Assembly (NCBI GenBank): GCA_016840085.1
Contig: JAEOTA010000012.1
Location: forward strand, 62,001 to 126,000
Source: Promethearchaeota archaeon
GTDB lineage: Archaea > Asgardarchaeota > Lokiarchaeia > Sigyniarchaeales > SOKP01
DNA: 64,000 bases
Direction: 5' to 3'
The notes below the pieces were generated by a model. It made no database searches, was not told the DNA's origin, and worked only from the letters and a program-made list of their open reading frames with translations. Position 1 is the first letter of the stretch, and every line of letters begins with the position of its first letter. A program made the translations under genes and the position numbers. This document shows, one piece after another, positions 29,701 through 37,769 of the stretch.

Positions 29701-30503
29701 GCTTCTTCGTATTTAGTGTTATTAAATAGTCGGTTTCCATCAGTAATCATAGCTTCGGCATATAGCTTCTTGTAATTATATGATTTCCTCTTATCCACAT
29801 TTTCTAAGATCTTACTAGCTTCTAAATACAGGTTAATTTTAGAATAAAGGAATGCTGTTTGTTCAGTAATGATATAGAATTCTTCCTTTTTATAGATTTC
29901 AGCAATTAAAGCTGCTTTCCTTATAGCTAGAGCGGCATAATAATAGTTTTTATTTTCAAAATAAATATTTGCCATTTGTATAAAAATAGGGAATCTCATC
30001 CACGCATTTTCTAAATTTAAAGGTGTATCACCATTAATTATTGCTAAACCTAGAGCTTGAATTGCTTGATGAAATTCATTAGGAGAAAGATTTACAAAAG
30101 CCTCTAAACTAGGATAATTAACCCAAAAATTTTCCAATAATTCATTCACAGAGAAAGGCAGGATACCATTCTGATCATAGAAAATGACAATTGTGGGGAT
30201 GTCACGTTTAACTGAAAAAATATCTGGAAGAATCATTTCAAAAAACTCGGATTCCTCTTTTATTGATGGATTTAGAAAATAGATAATTCCATCTACTTGT
30301 TCAATTATCTCATCTAAATCGGCAGAAAAACTTGTAACTACATCTATTTCCAAATCACAGACATTATCTACGATTTTTACCTGGCGTAACCATGAAAAAT
30401 AAGATTCTTTATCCTCTCCAGATTCTTCAAAAGCTCTTGAAACATAAAAATGAATAGTTTCAGGATCACCAAGAATTAAAATGTGAAAGTAAAATAATGA
30501 CAT
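26769..30503 (-). CDS. Giant helical (TPR-like/coiled-coil) protein with a degenerate GTPase-like head
   Basis: A 1244-residue protein. The first ~165 residues resemble a Ras-like fold without a working nucleotide site: FHILILGDPETIHFYVSRAF sits where the P loop should be but lacks GKS/T. DQVDGIIYFLNP-like (actual QVDGIIYFLNP) and IPTIVIFYDQNG fit later strands, and the NKxD motif is missing. Residues ~170-450 are TPR-like helical pairs (for example NYYYAALAIRKAALIAEIYK). The rest is long charged helix with repeated KRKAMKKRYYKNMLDLL-type units at about 750, 900 and 1110, each followed by a paired helical repeat. It is probably a large cytoplasmic scaffold. No homologue with known function is recognised. 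Confidence 0.7.
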   Translation of the reverse strand: MSLFYFHILILGDPETIHFYVSRAFEESGEDKESYFSWLRQVKIVDNVCDLEIDVVTSFSADLDEIIEQVDGIIYFLNPSIKEESEFFEMILPDIFSVKRDIPTIVIFYDQNGILPFSVNELLENFWVNYPSLEAFVNLSPNEFHQAIQALGLAIINGDTPLNLENAWMRFPIFIQMANIYFENKNYYYAALAIRKAALIAEIYKKEEFYIITEQTAFLYSKINLYLEASKILENVDKRKSYNYKKLYAEAMITDGNRLFNNTKYEEAARLYEQAAQWSSIESLDRSLIHEAFRLSVNSWISACKVEDTFRILESLPHKGIIMILGEIVDKIVAEADYLFSTNNYQLAKEQLYRAINRYQQEDLFEELKKLTFSLTKILIEFFKNQVNQKETYAAKNTYNELENMWESYKVEKKNLDSTLKTLINTFLEENNFGMATIFINKLNSLKLKQDLTKLSAKFEDQYKKQLKKETEEIINKGISILRDYANSERDIIAEMNTKKIQETSELIKQKGYIEAAKHLKHQADYLEKIGKDEIRDQILTRSLDLLLEGKNFEEFFTYFEELSISMKKNYLIRIFPIYLESLKEIKESEKYERNEKIYKNSNKIFRNLMLYDESREINQIFIKVIKQEALNILENEENISGINKATDLVKKVLEISSSYLEKEEKIIVTFNRIYKKIAEIYIEIDDLASAHSYNDKIEKKEYKTEIHNKIANLEAEKSAIRLKKVKESRKGELLKEKLSIIKNLGREARSDKENELKERKALRRAYFEEALSLIKNKEYEKAIEIYKKLLLQLNKIKKYKLASECLAIASLLLIKEKRFKDIKVYLNETKKELSSLRKLFVETYPVTLVEYIIDVKEYQDESKFIEALSYFENLPLFEEELKVLYDVLGKDYKGGLKPEKTIETIAEIENIKREIKKIADSIQKEKGDIAKRKLMKNQYWKLGLEDISNKKLINASLSYLDTITKLEEKNFFKQAAISLILGSIILINEKNVEIAEETFENYLKKSETDLRSLPEIQIMKHLFSAIKNDKLFLKNLVIDTLIEKLVLFDPEIILLKSILGEEVLEEEKEKEQLSRKEIAEFSTLQIEMDQIFGKIQSKMGDIRQEKDEFFKKRKAMKKRYYKNMLDLLNSQKFKEAGLQYLGLAETLSKRKDLKTSSLLILLYGLSLLKAGESFKQIKQNIDNFLNTLGVNKELVKDTFYIMLILFLIDVYSYKLEIYLSKIRGMLEILPLFEEEKELIEIVD

Positions 30504-30542
30504 TTTTAATTATTTATTTCAACTTCTATTAATTTTATTTTG

Positions 30543-30576
30543 TCAAACTTATGAAATTATCAAACTTATGAAATTA
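30543..30576. repeat. Tandem 17-bp duplication
   Basis: TCAAACTTATGAAATTA occurs twice head to tail (30543-30559 and 30560-30576) in the spacer between the giant helical protein gene and the divergent 216-residue gene. It could be a replication slip or a paired binding site for a regulator of the divergent genes. Confidence 0.9.
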
Positions 30577-30649
30577 TTTTAAAAGTAAAAAATTCTTTTA
30601 AGTATAATTAATTGAGATTGAGAATTTATATTTTTGTTTTGATTGACCA

Positions 30650-31300
30650 TTGAATAACATTGAACGGAATTATCGCATTATACAAAAGCGAATGATTGAA
30701 CAAATGGAAAATTCCATTACATTAGGAAGAAAGATAATTGATACTGAATTAGATACAGGGTTCTTAAACTTCATTATTAAACCAGTTATTAAAACTTTTT
30801 ACGATTGGTGGGCTCAAAATGAAGCTCGAGTAGGGACCTTAGAACAAATTAAAGTTACATTAGATTCTGGAAAAGTACTCTTACTTAATGGTGAATCAGA
30901 TCAAATTGTTGATGACAATTTTCAAAAATATCTTGCTGGAGATCAGACTTCACGACAATGTTCTCATTCCCACAAGAATTATGAAAGGTTAAAACAAGTA
31001 GTAAAAGAAACGTTTATAAATTATTTAAAGCAAGTAGTCAAACTTCTAGAAGTAAATGATGATCTAGATGATTATGGTGACTTATGTAGAGCAGCATTTA
31101 AAACAAAAGAATTAGCTGAAGAAAACTTAATGAAGCAACTAAGTTTTACAGAAAAAGCGATTAAAATAATCGAAAAAGATCCTTCTATACTTAAAATTCC
31201 CATAGGAAAGAAAATCTTAATCAAAGCATTGAGAAAAGGGTTTGAACAAACTAAAATTGAATTTAAAAATGCGCTTGAAGATACATATAATCAAAAATAA
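30650..31300 (+). CDS. Uncharacterised helical protein, paralogue 1 of an adjacent pair
   Basis: A 216-residue protein I do not recognise. It is about 40-45% similar by eye to the next gene. Shared features are an ERNYxIxxKxM start, ELDTGxLNxxxKPxIKxFYxxWA (about 28-51), VTLDSxK, the cysteine/histidine segment DQTSRQCSHSHKNYERL (about 94-110) and a C-terminal GKKILIKALRKGFEQTK. All-helical, soluble, without signal peptide. The Cys-x2-4-His arrangement kept in both copies may bind metal. The start is TTG (30650), matched to the start of paralogue 2. Confidence 0.75.
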   Translation: MNNIERNYRIIQKRMIEQMENSITLGRKIIDTELDTGFLNFIIKPVIKTFYDWWAQNEARVGTLEQIKVTLDSGKVLLLNGESDQIVDDNFQKYLAGDQTSRQCSHSHKNYERLKQVVKETFINYLKQVVKLLEVNDDLDDYGDLCRAAFKTKELAEENLMKQLSFTEKAIKIIEKDPSILKIPIGKKILIKALRKGFEQTKIEFKNALEDTYNQK

Positions 31301-31403
31301 TTAATCTAATAAAAAATTTCAATATGTAAACTTACTCACTGAAATTAGATAAAGTGAATATATCAAAAATATCTTAGGGAGAATTAAATAAGGAGATTTA
31401 ATC

Positions 31404-32063
31404 ATGGAATTTTTAGAGAGAAACTATAAAATCTTGGAAAAAAAAATGAAAGACCAAATGGAATTATCCCTTGATTATGGAAAATCTTTGATAGATTCTG
31501 AATTAGATACAGGGGTTTTAAATGTTTTAGTGAAACCTATCATAAAATCTTTTTATAAATACTGGGCTGATAAAGATGCTCGTACAGGAACTATAAAACA
31601 AATTCGAGTAACCTTGGATTCCGCTAAAGAATTTTTAATAAATGGAGATGGTTCAAAAGAACAATTTGATAGGATCATCAATAGACATTTCTCCATATAC
31701 CTAAAAAATGATCAAACAGATAGACAATGTAAAAAAGATCATCATAACTACAATAAATTAAGGGAAGTAACTAAAAAATGCTTTATCACGCAGGTAGAAG
31801 AAAGTGTCTTATTTTTGAATGTTAATAATAATATTAAAGATTATAGTGAATTATCAAGAGCAACATTTAAAACAAAGGAAAAAGCTTTTCAAGCTTTGAA
31901 ACGTCAGTTAGATTATAATGAGGAGGGAATATCAATTGTAGAGCGAGATGATTCAATATTAAAGGTTCCTGCTGGAAAAAAAATTATCTTAAAAGTGCTT
32001 AGGAAGGGTTTTGAGTTAACTAAACAGAAATTGCTTGAAGAACTCGACGAAATTTTTGCTTAG
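31404..32063 (+). CDS. Uncharacterised helical protein, paralogue 2 of an adjacent pair
   Basis: A 219-residue tandem duplicate of the preceding gene. It keeps the same motifs: LDTGVLNVLVKPIIKSFYKY, VTLDSAKEFLINGDG, DQTDRQCKKDHHNYNKL and AGKKIILKVLRKGFELTK. It has a strong ribosome-binding site, AAGGAGATT just upstream of the ATG, and lies 103 bases after paralogue 1. The two proteins probably act together, perhaps as a heterodimer, but function is unknown. The next gene begins 49 bases later on the same strand. Confidence 0.8.
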   Translation: MEFLERNYKILEKKMKDQMELSLDYGKSLIDSELDTGVLNVLVKPIIKSFYKYWADKDARTGTIKQIRVTLDSAKEFLINGDGSKEQFDRIINRHFSIYLKNDQTDRQCKKDHHNYNKLREVTKKCFITQVEESVLFLNVNNNIKDYSELSRATFKTKEKAFQALKRQLDYNEEGISIVERDDSILKVPAGKKIILKVLRKGFELTKQKLLEELDEIFA

Positions 32064-32112
32064 TAATTATTAGTAGAATTTTAAATACACATAAAGAGAG
32101 TCTGGAATTACT

Positions 32113-33177
32113 TTGAAAGATTCTATTCAAAATAATGAGCCAAAAAATTATTTAAGAGCCATTTTTTTGAACTTATTTATTAGTGCTTTTATAATAATCA
32201 CTTATGTTTATGTTTCTGAAGCATTTGGCTCAATTTCTACAATTTTTATAAAAAATCAGGACTTTTCTATTCATTTTAGTATCACTTTATTATTATTCAC
32301 TTTTTTCTCGGTTTTAGCAGGATCTTTCCATGGTTTATTCGATGGTTTTATAAGTGAACTTCTTTTTCAATTAGCAGTTTATCATTCAATATACTATGAA
32401 TGGTGTATACTTGTGGCTATTCTTGGATTACTTGTTGGAATATATAAGTATAAACCTTTAAAATATCATGAAGCGATGAAAGTATATTATTCATTTTTAG
32501 CATTAATTATCATATCTTTTGCCCTTATGGGAATTATCATTTTATTTCAAAATGTTTTTTATCCTGGACAGTTTTCTCTTGAAACATTAATAATTAACTA
32601 CGGATTTAGATTCTTAGTTCAGGCACTTTTGTCAATAGTTTTTTTAGTCCCAATATTGTTATTTTTATATGATAGAATTTTCGCTACAGAGGAAAAACAT
32701 TTATATTATATGCTTTTAACCCATCATCCAATTTCGGCATTTGATCACACTTTTTTTCTTACATTTGGTAGAACTAAGGTTTATCTCTGTTCAAGATGTT
32801 CTGGTGTAATTACTGGGGGTGTTATAGCATTATTTTTAACTCATTTACTGGAAAAAATTTACAATACCGAATTTAGCGGAGAAATTGCTTTATTGCTATG
32901 TGTTATTTTTCCTATTCCGGGGTTGATTGATTGGGGCACTCAAAGACTCTTATTAAGAAAAAGCACAACGGAATCCAGATTATTAACAGGATTTATTATT
33001 GGAAATGCGTTGCATTTTATGTCATTTACCTATAAATACTATTTATTCACATTTTTACTACTTTTCACATATTTTACTGTGTTTGGTTTATTAGTATATT
33101 TTGGACATAAAAAAGAAATGAAATTATTAAGATCAGAACTGAATGGATTATCTTCTAAAGAAGAAAATGGTAGATAA
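32113..33177 (+). CDS. Polytopic membrane protein with a DUF2085-type C-terminal region
   Basis: A 354-residue membrane protein with about nine hydrophobic segments. The N-terminal half (residues ~15-195) has five or six helices of no clear family. From about residue 200 it resembles DUF2085: LTHHPISAFDHTFF followed by YLCSRCSGVITGG, where the CSRCxG motif is the hallmark of that family and may bind metal or be redox-active. The end is charged and cytoplasmic. The frame starts at TTG 32113, with a weak GGA upstream. It overlaps the following hydrolase gene by 11 bases. Confidence 0.7.
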   Translation: MKDSIQNNEPKNYLRAIFLNLFISAFIIITYVYVSEAFGSISTIFIKNQDFSIHFSITLLLFTFFSVLAGSFHGLFDGFISELLFQLAVYHSIYYEWCILVAILGLLVGIYKYKPLKYHEAMKVYYSFLALIIISFALMGIIILFQNVFYPGQFSLETLIINYGFRFLVQALLSIVFLVPILLFLYDRIFATEEKHLYYMLLTHHPISAFDHTFFLTFGRTKVYLCSRCSGVITGGVIALFLTHLLEKIYNTEFSGEIALLLCVIFPIPGLIDWGTQRLLLRKSTTESRLLTGFIIGNALHFMSFTYKYYLFTFLLLFTYFTVFGLLVYFGHKKEMKLLRSELNGLSSKEENGR

Positions 33178-33682
33178 AAAGAATATAATTTTTATTCATG
33201 GATTAGAGAGTTCAGGTAAAGGATTCAAAGCTCAGTTATTAAAGAAAGTTTTCCCTCAATGCTTAACTCCTGATTTTGAAGCATATTCTCCTCACATATC
33301 AATCAACTTATTATTAGAGAAAAGAATGAATCAGTTATCTACGATTTTGGATGAAAAAAATTCATGGATAATTATTGGTTCAAGCTTTGGAGGTCTAATG
33401 GGAGCGCTATATACGTGCTTACATCCTCAAAAAGTCATAAAATTAATCTTATTAGCACCATATTTATCAAGTCCTCTATTAAATCCGAAAGATTTTTCTC
33501 CTTTAGACATCCCTGTTATTATTTATCATGGAAGTCATGATACTATTGTCTCAATGAAAAACTCCCGCATATATGGACAAAAACTCTTTACTAATCTTAC
33601 TTATAATATTGTTGATGATGATCATAAGCTTCAAAAAACCACAAAAAATATTGATTGGAAAAAATTAATTCTAAATTCATAA
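33167..33682 (+). CDS. Small alpha/beta-hydrolase, YqiA/UPF0227-like esterase
   Basis: A 171-residue compact serine hydrolase. It begins MVDKKNIIFIHGLESSGKG, with the HG oxyanion motif. The nucleophile elbow is GSSFGGLMG, the acid is in IIYHGSHDTIV and the catalytic His is in VDDDHKLQK. This fits the short YqiA/UPF0227 group of esterases. The frame is open from ATG 33143, but ATG 33167 begins right before the first strand and is preferred; it overlaps the upstream membrane-protein gene by 11 bases, implying coupling. Substrate unknown. Confidence 0.8.
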   Translation: MVDKKNIIFIHGLESSGKGFKAQLLKKVFPQCLTPDFEAYSPHISINLLLEKRMNQLSTILDEKNSWIIIGSSFGGLMGALYTCLHPQKVIKLILLAPYLSSPLLNPKDFSPLDIPVIIYHGSHDTIVSMKNSRIYGQKLFTNLTYNIVDDDHKLQKTTKNIDWKKLILNS

Positions 33683-33814
33683 AATTGCAGTAAAAAACTG
33701 CTTTATTCTGTTTTCATATAGTTAATGTTATAAAAATTGGACTCCAATTTTTTTATTATTGATTATAAACATCCATAAATTAGTATTAAAAAAAGAAAAA
33801 GGTTTGATATAAAA

Positions 33815-34291
33815 ATGGATTGGAGCAATATTTTTGAAAATATGTATTTATGGTATAATGAATTTGCTGAGTGGTATTTGATTCAACCAGTTTATGTTCA
33901 AATACTCTCAATCATTGGAATAATCACGCTTCTAAGTTTAACAATCATTTTAGTCTATTATTTAATAAAAGGCATTGCGTATTTGATATATTACATACTT
34001 AAAGGTGTTTATTATCTTCTTAAAGGTATTGGTTATGGGATATTCAAGTTATGTGAAGGATTTTATAATTTAATTTCAGGAAGTTCTAATTCCAAAAAAC
34101 AAACCGAAAATAAAATTATACCAGTTGAAGATGCAAATAGAAGAAATATAATATATTGTACTGAATGTGGCAATACTTTCTCAGAAAAAATGATCTTGAA
34201 ATTGAATAATGACGGAGTTGTCTTTTGTGTCAATTGTGGGAAAAATTTTCAATTAGTGGATACTCTTAGAGCTCCAATAATATCTAAATGA
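33815..34291 (+). CDS. Membrane protein with a C-terminal zinc ribbon
   Basis: A 158-residue protein. Residues ~25-85 form one long or two hydrophobic segments with the repeated pattern YYLxKGIxYLxYYxLKGVYYLL, and the C-terminal cytoplasmic part carries a zinc ribbon, YCTECGNTF (about 110-118) and FCVNCGKNF (about 136-144). It is followed by a larger protein with the same type of zinc ribbon at its N-terminus and then by a winged-helix regulator; the three genes form one plus-strand unit. No family name is recognised. Confidence 0.7.
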   Translation: MDWSNIFENMYLWYNEFAEWYLIQPVYVQILSIIGIITLLSLTIILVYYLIKGIAYLIYYILKGVYYLLKGIGYGIFKLCEGFYNLISGSSNSKKQTENKIIPVEDANRRNIIYCTECGNTFSEKMILKLNNDGVVFCVNCGKNFQLVDTLRAPIISK

Positions 34292-34369
34292 ATATTTATA
34301 AATAATATCTCAATTAAAAAAAATTAAATTAAAAAATTAATGATAATAATAAAGGAGTAGTACAAAAGA

Positions 34370-35932
34370 ATGTCAAAAAAAATGCTCTACTTTTGTAGAG
34401 AGTGTGGATATGAATTCCCTACGGAACTATCTAATTTAATTGACCAAAAAATTCAAGTGTATTGTGAAAGATGTGGTTCTCCTTTTGTTTTAGAGGGTGT
34501 GTACTTTAGACCAGCAACACCCTATGCTACCCAAAAGGTAAAACCATCTTATATATTATCTAAAAAGGAAACTTCTGGTTTAGATAGGTTTATACAATTT
34601 TTAAATAAAATTTCATTCATTCCTATTTTTATTTTTACAATTATTTCGTTTGGACTAATTGCTGAAATTGCAATTAACCCAGAAAATTGGTTTTTTGTTC
34701 TAACTAACCGATTTTTACAAGGATTAATAGGTTTAGTGCTTTTGATATATGATAGAGCATATATAGCTCCTAAGGTAAAAGAAAAAAAATATAATGAAAT
34801 ATTTTTGGATTCATTTTGCTGGGGTATATTAGGCTGCATTTTATACGGTACTGGAGTAATCATCTTAATAAGAGGAATTTTTATTATTTTCTATGTAATT
34901 AGCGCCTCTGAAAATAAAGATTTACGTTCCTATGATTATGGATTGCTGGCAAAAAACTCAATAAATTACTTTTCTGCTAAAGCAGGCTTTTTAATAATTT
35001 TATTTGCAATTTATAGAGCCATTTCAGATAGGATTTATATAGATATCGATTTTTATGGTTATTTTCCTTTTATCGGGTTTCCAGAGATAGTAATAGTTTT
35101 TATTGTTTTATTTTGGATTTCAGTGATAGCATTGCTTATTGATAACAAGGTAAAAGATAAGATTAAAGAGAAACGCGAATTTGAATTAAATGACTCAATT
35201 AAAATATTTTTCCTCGGAATCCTGGGCACATTGTTTTATGCTGCTGGAATCTTCGTGTTGTTAAAAGGAATTCTATTGTTTTTCCTAATTCACGGGAAGC
35301 CCTCAGAACCAATCCAAATTGAAATAGTAGAAGAAAAACCCACATATGTCCCTCCTGTATATGAACAACGTAGGGAAATGGCTCCTCAACCAGAAGAACT
35401 CGAAATGAAAGAAATCGATAAACCAATCATAAGTCAAGCACCAATAGAGGAAAGAACTAAACCAGAAATAGATAAAGTACCAATAAAAGAATTGAAAGGA
35501 AAAGAGAAAAGAGAAGTAATAGAAAAGAAAAGAGAAGATGAAAGAGAAGAAGTAGATTATAAATTAAAATTACATGAATCACTGTTACCTGTAAAAGATG
35601 AAAAGGATAAGAAATTAGTCAAACAATATTTTACTAAAATTTTTGCTCTCTTATCAAAAGATTTGAGGACACAAATTCTTGATCTTAAAATTCCTAAAAA
35701 AGAAAGAAAGGAACTGCTAGAAGAGCTTGCCTTTTTAACTAAAGAAGAGCAAACTAAGTATGTAGAAGCATTAGTAAATTTATATAGAGAAATCCCTAAG
35801 AAACTTATAGCAAGAATCCGGAAACTTTCAAATGTTAAACCAGAGCACTATTCTAAGATAATAGATCAACTGAAATATATGGATTATGAAGAACAAATCC
35901 AATTTGTACAATTTTTAGAGGAAAACGCCTAA
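34370..35932 (+). CDS. Zinc-ribbon membrane protein with charged cytoplasmic tail
   Basis: A 520-residue protein. It opens with a zinc ribbon, FCRECGYEFP and VYCERCGSPF (residues ~8-41). About six hydrophobic helices follow between residues ~75 and 310. A Pro/Glu/Lys-rich linker (~320-400) leads to a helical C-terminal domain (~400-520) with short repeats of the form KKERKELLEELAFLTKEEQTK and a final YEEQIQFVQFLEENA. AAGGAG upstream is a good ribbon-gene start. The downstream winged-helix gene begins three bases after this stop, so they are coupled. Possibly a membrane sensor working with that regulator (inference). Confidence 0.7.
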   Translation: MSKKMLYFCRECGYEFPTELSNLIDQKIQVYCERCGSPFVLEGVYFRPATPYATQKVKPSYILSKKETSGLDRFIQFLNKISFIPIFIFTIISFGLIAEIAINPENWFFVLTNRFLQGLIGLVLLIYDRAYIAPKVKEKKYNEIFLDSFCWGILGCILYGTGVIILIRGIFIIFYVISASENKDLRSYDYGLLAKNSINYFSAKAGFLIILFAIYRAISDRIYIDIDFYGYFPFIGFPEIVIVFIVLFWISVIALLIDNKVKDKIKEKREFELNDSIKIFFLGILGTLFYAAGIFVLLKGILLFFLIHGKPSEPIQIEIVEEKPTYVPPVYEQRREMAPQPEELEMKEIDKPIISQAPIEERTKPEIDKVPIKELKGKEKREVIEKKREDEREEVDYKLKLHESLLPVKDEKDKKLVKQYFTKIFALLSKDLRTQILDLKIPKKERKELLEELAFLTKEEQTKYVEALVNLYREIPKKLIARIRKLSNVKPEHYSKIIDQLKYMDYEEQIQFVQFLEENA

Positions 35933-35934
35933 AA

Positions 35935-36828
35935 ATGTCACTTGAAAGAAGAAGAGAAGTTAAAAAAACAAAAGAAAAAGAGATTTTAGAAGATAGTTCA
36001 TTTAGGCGTGAAGATTTTAGACCATTACAAGAATTTAAAGAAGTAGAAGAAAAAGAGATAAAAGAAGAAAAAGTAATCGAGGAATTAACCGAAATTGAAA
36101 AGGACGTTCTAGATGTTGCTAAAGATATTTTAAAATTAAAACGTTATGATGCTGAATTTGAGATTGAATCACAAAGTCAAATACAAAAATATCCAATAAT
36201 CGAAAAACTCTATGCTAAATGCAGAGCGAAACTTTCTTATAGAAAAGGATATAGTAAGGAAGAAATCTTTCTTGCGATTAGAACTTTAGAGGAAAAATCA
36301 TATATTGTCACGAATGAGAGGAGAACTAAATTAGAAATACTTTCTAATGAAAAACTTATGAAGATTTTAAATTTCATTAAAGAAAATCCTGGAATCCATG
36401 CAAGAGATGAAAAAATTACGACTGAATTAGAAATAACCAGAACCCCATTTTTAAAACATGTAATGACTCTAGAACGCTTTGATCTTATTAGATCTAAGAA
36501 AATTGGTAAATCTCTTCATTATTTTTTAAGTGAAGTACCAGAAGATTATGACAAATTTAAGGTCATTTTTCTAAATCCCTTGATTCCTCAAATCTTAGAA
36601 GAATTTTTTAAAGATAAATCAATAAAAATTTCAGAAATTGGAAATACTCTTGAAATTTATTCTGGGACAATTTTATATCATGTTAAGAAATTAAAAGAAC
36701 TAAATATAGTCAAATCCACTAAAAATCAATCAAATAAGAAAATTCATCTTGTGAATGTTGAGCTATTAAAAAAATATAATGATTATTTTAAAGAACCGGA
36801 TTTCTCTAAACTTCTAAAAGGTTTATAA
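35935..36828 (+). CDS. Protein with two winged-helix domains, likely DNA-binding
   Basis: A 297-residue soluble protein. After a charged N-terminal 50 residues come three predicted helical modules. Two look like winged helices: ILNFIKENPGIHARDEKI (about 143-160) and ISEIGNTLEIYSGTILYHVKKL (about 239-260), each followed by a recognition-helix-like stretch and a wing. The pattern resembles archaeal ArsR/MarR-like two-wing regulators. Coupled to the preceding zinc-ribbon membrane protein. A perfect hairpin GAAATAAT (36868-36875)/ATTATTTC (36881-36888) follows the stop and may end transcription. Confidence 0.7.
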   Translation: MSLERRREVKKTKEKEILEDSSFRREDFRPLQEFKEVEEKEIKEEKVIEELTEIEKDVLDVAKDILKLKRYDAEFEIESQSQIQKYPIIEKLYAKCRAKLSYRKGYSKEEIFLAIRTLEEKSYIVTNERRTKLEILSNEKLMKILNFIKENPGIHARDEKITTELEITRTPFLKHVMTLERFDLIRSKKIGKSLHYFLSEVPEDYDKFKVIFLNPLIPQILEEFFKDKSIKISEIGNTLEIYSGTILYHVKKLKELNIVKSTKNQSNKKIHLVNVELLKKYNDYFKEPDFSKLLKGL

Positions 36829-37390
36829 TCTAATGAAGATTTCTTAGGGTTGATATCTGGCTTAAGAGAAATAATAATCAATTATTTCTTGATTTAATAT
36901 ATTCATAGATAAATTTAATCAACAATAGTTTTTCCAAATAAAAACTAAAAACAAACTATATATCTTCTACAAAATAGATCCAGAAATCCTTACCTTTTTG
37001 CTTTTTCAGGATTAAAAAATTTATTTTCAATTAAAAAAGAGGAAATTGTTATACAGTAAGAACTGCCTGCACTTGCTGAAGATGCTTTAAACGGATAATA
37101 ATTTTTTTAATATTTTAAGAATTGTTACATCTCAGTTTTACTTTTAGCTAAAAGGTCGTGTTCTAGGCTATTTTCAACAATATAAATATCATATTCATTA
37201 TCATTGTCAATATATTTGTTTTTAAAAATTTAAGGAGGTACATTAATATAATTACCAGAGGTGCTATAGATTCATTTATGTCGATAAACTATCCATCTAT
37301 CCTTTAATTGCTTGGTCAATTTTAGAAATTAATTCTATTTCCTTATATCATCATTATTCATCCATGATTTTCTTCGAAATTTTTTATATT

Positions 37391-37443
37391 TTTTAATCTT
37401 CTAAATAACTTTTGCTCATTAGGACGTAAAAGTCTACCAGTCT
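37391..37443 (-). pseudogene. Fragment of a TFB-like gene, second remnant
   Basis: On the minus strand it reads GRLLRPNEQKLFRRLK, the same sequence found inside the larger TFB-like pseudogene at 44299-44346; nearly all bases agree over about 48. An 8-bp direct repeat TCTACCAG TCTACCAG (37433-37448) at its upstream edge shifts the frame. Sequence outside this block is no longer similar, so only the linker to the first cyclin fold survives. Confidence 0.75.
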
Positions 37444-37495
37444 ACCAGCTTTACTCACATTCCCTTTTATAGGTCTCACACCGACTGTAATTTCA

Positions 37496-37597
37496 ATGGC
37501 AGGTAAAATCCCAAATTATATTCATGAAATTTTGCGTAGTCTAGGAATAATTTCTGAACCATTATCTTTAGATACCAATGTTTACAAACCAATTTAA
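37496..37597 (+). other. Possible short gene or remnant (33 codons)
   Basis: Reads MAGKIPNYIHEILRSLGIIS followed by EPLSLDTNVYKPI. The composition is protein-like (amphipathic helix) rather than the usual AT-driven low complexity, but there is no ribosome-binding site and no known family. It could be the N-terminal stub of a lost gene. Confidence 0.25.
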
Positions 37598-37769
37598 ATA
37601 TTAAATCTCACTTTTTTTATGTTCAAATCTCTCACTACTGGATTTTGCATTTACCCTATTTTTTTTGTATAAATAGATCTACCATATTTATTGTCTAAAA
37701 ACATAATTTAAGGCATTTTTTAAATTTAGGTAATAAAATTTTTTGAGTCTAAACATAGACAAGATAGAT

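Larger units (their letters stand above)
36829..37769. other. Long decayed spacer at the start of the accessory region
   Basis: About 940 bases without an intact gene. It contains a hairpin just after the previous gene (36868-36888), a fragment of a TFB-like gene (37391-37443, minus), and a possible 33-codon remnant on the plus strand (37496-37597). The rest is AT-rich with no recognised feature. It marks the change from compact core genes to a region of pseudogenes and orphan genes. Confidence 0.6.
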
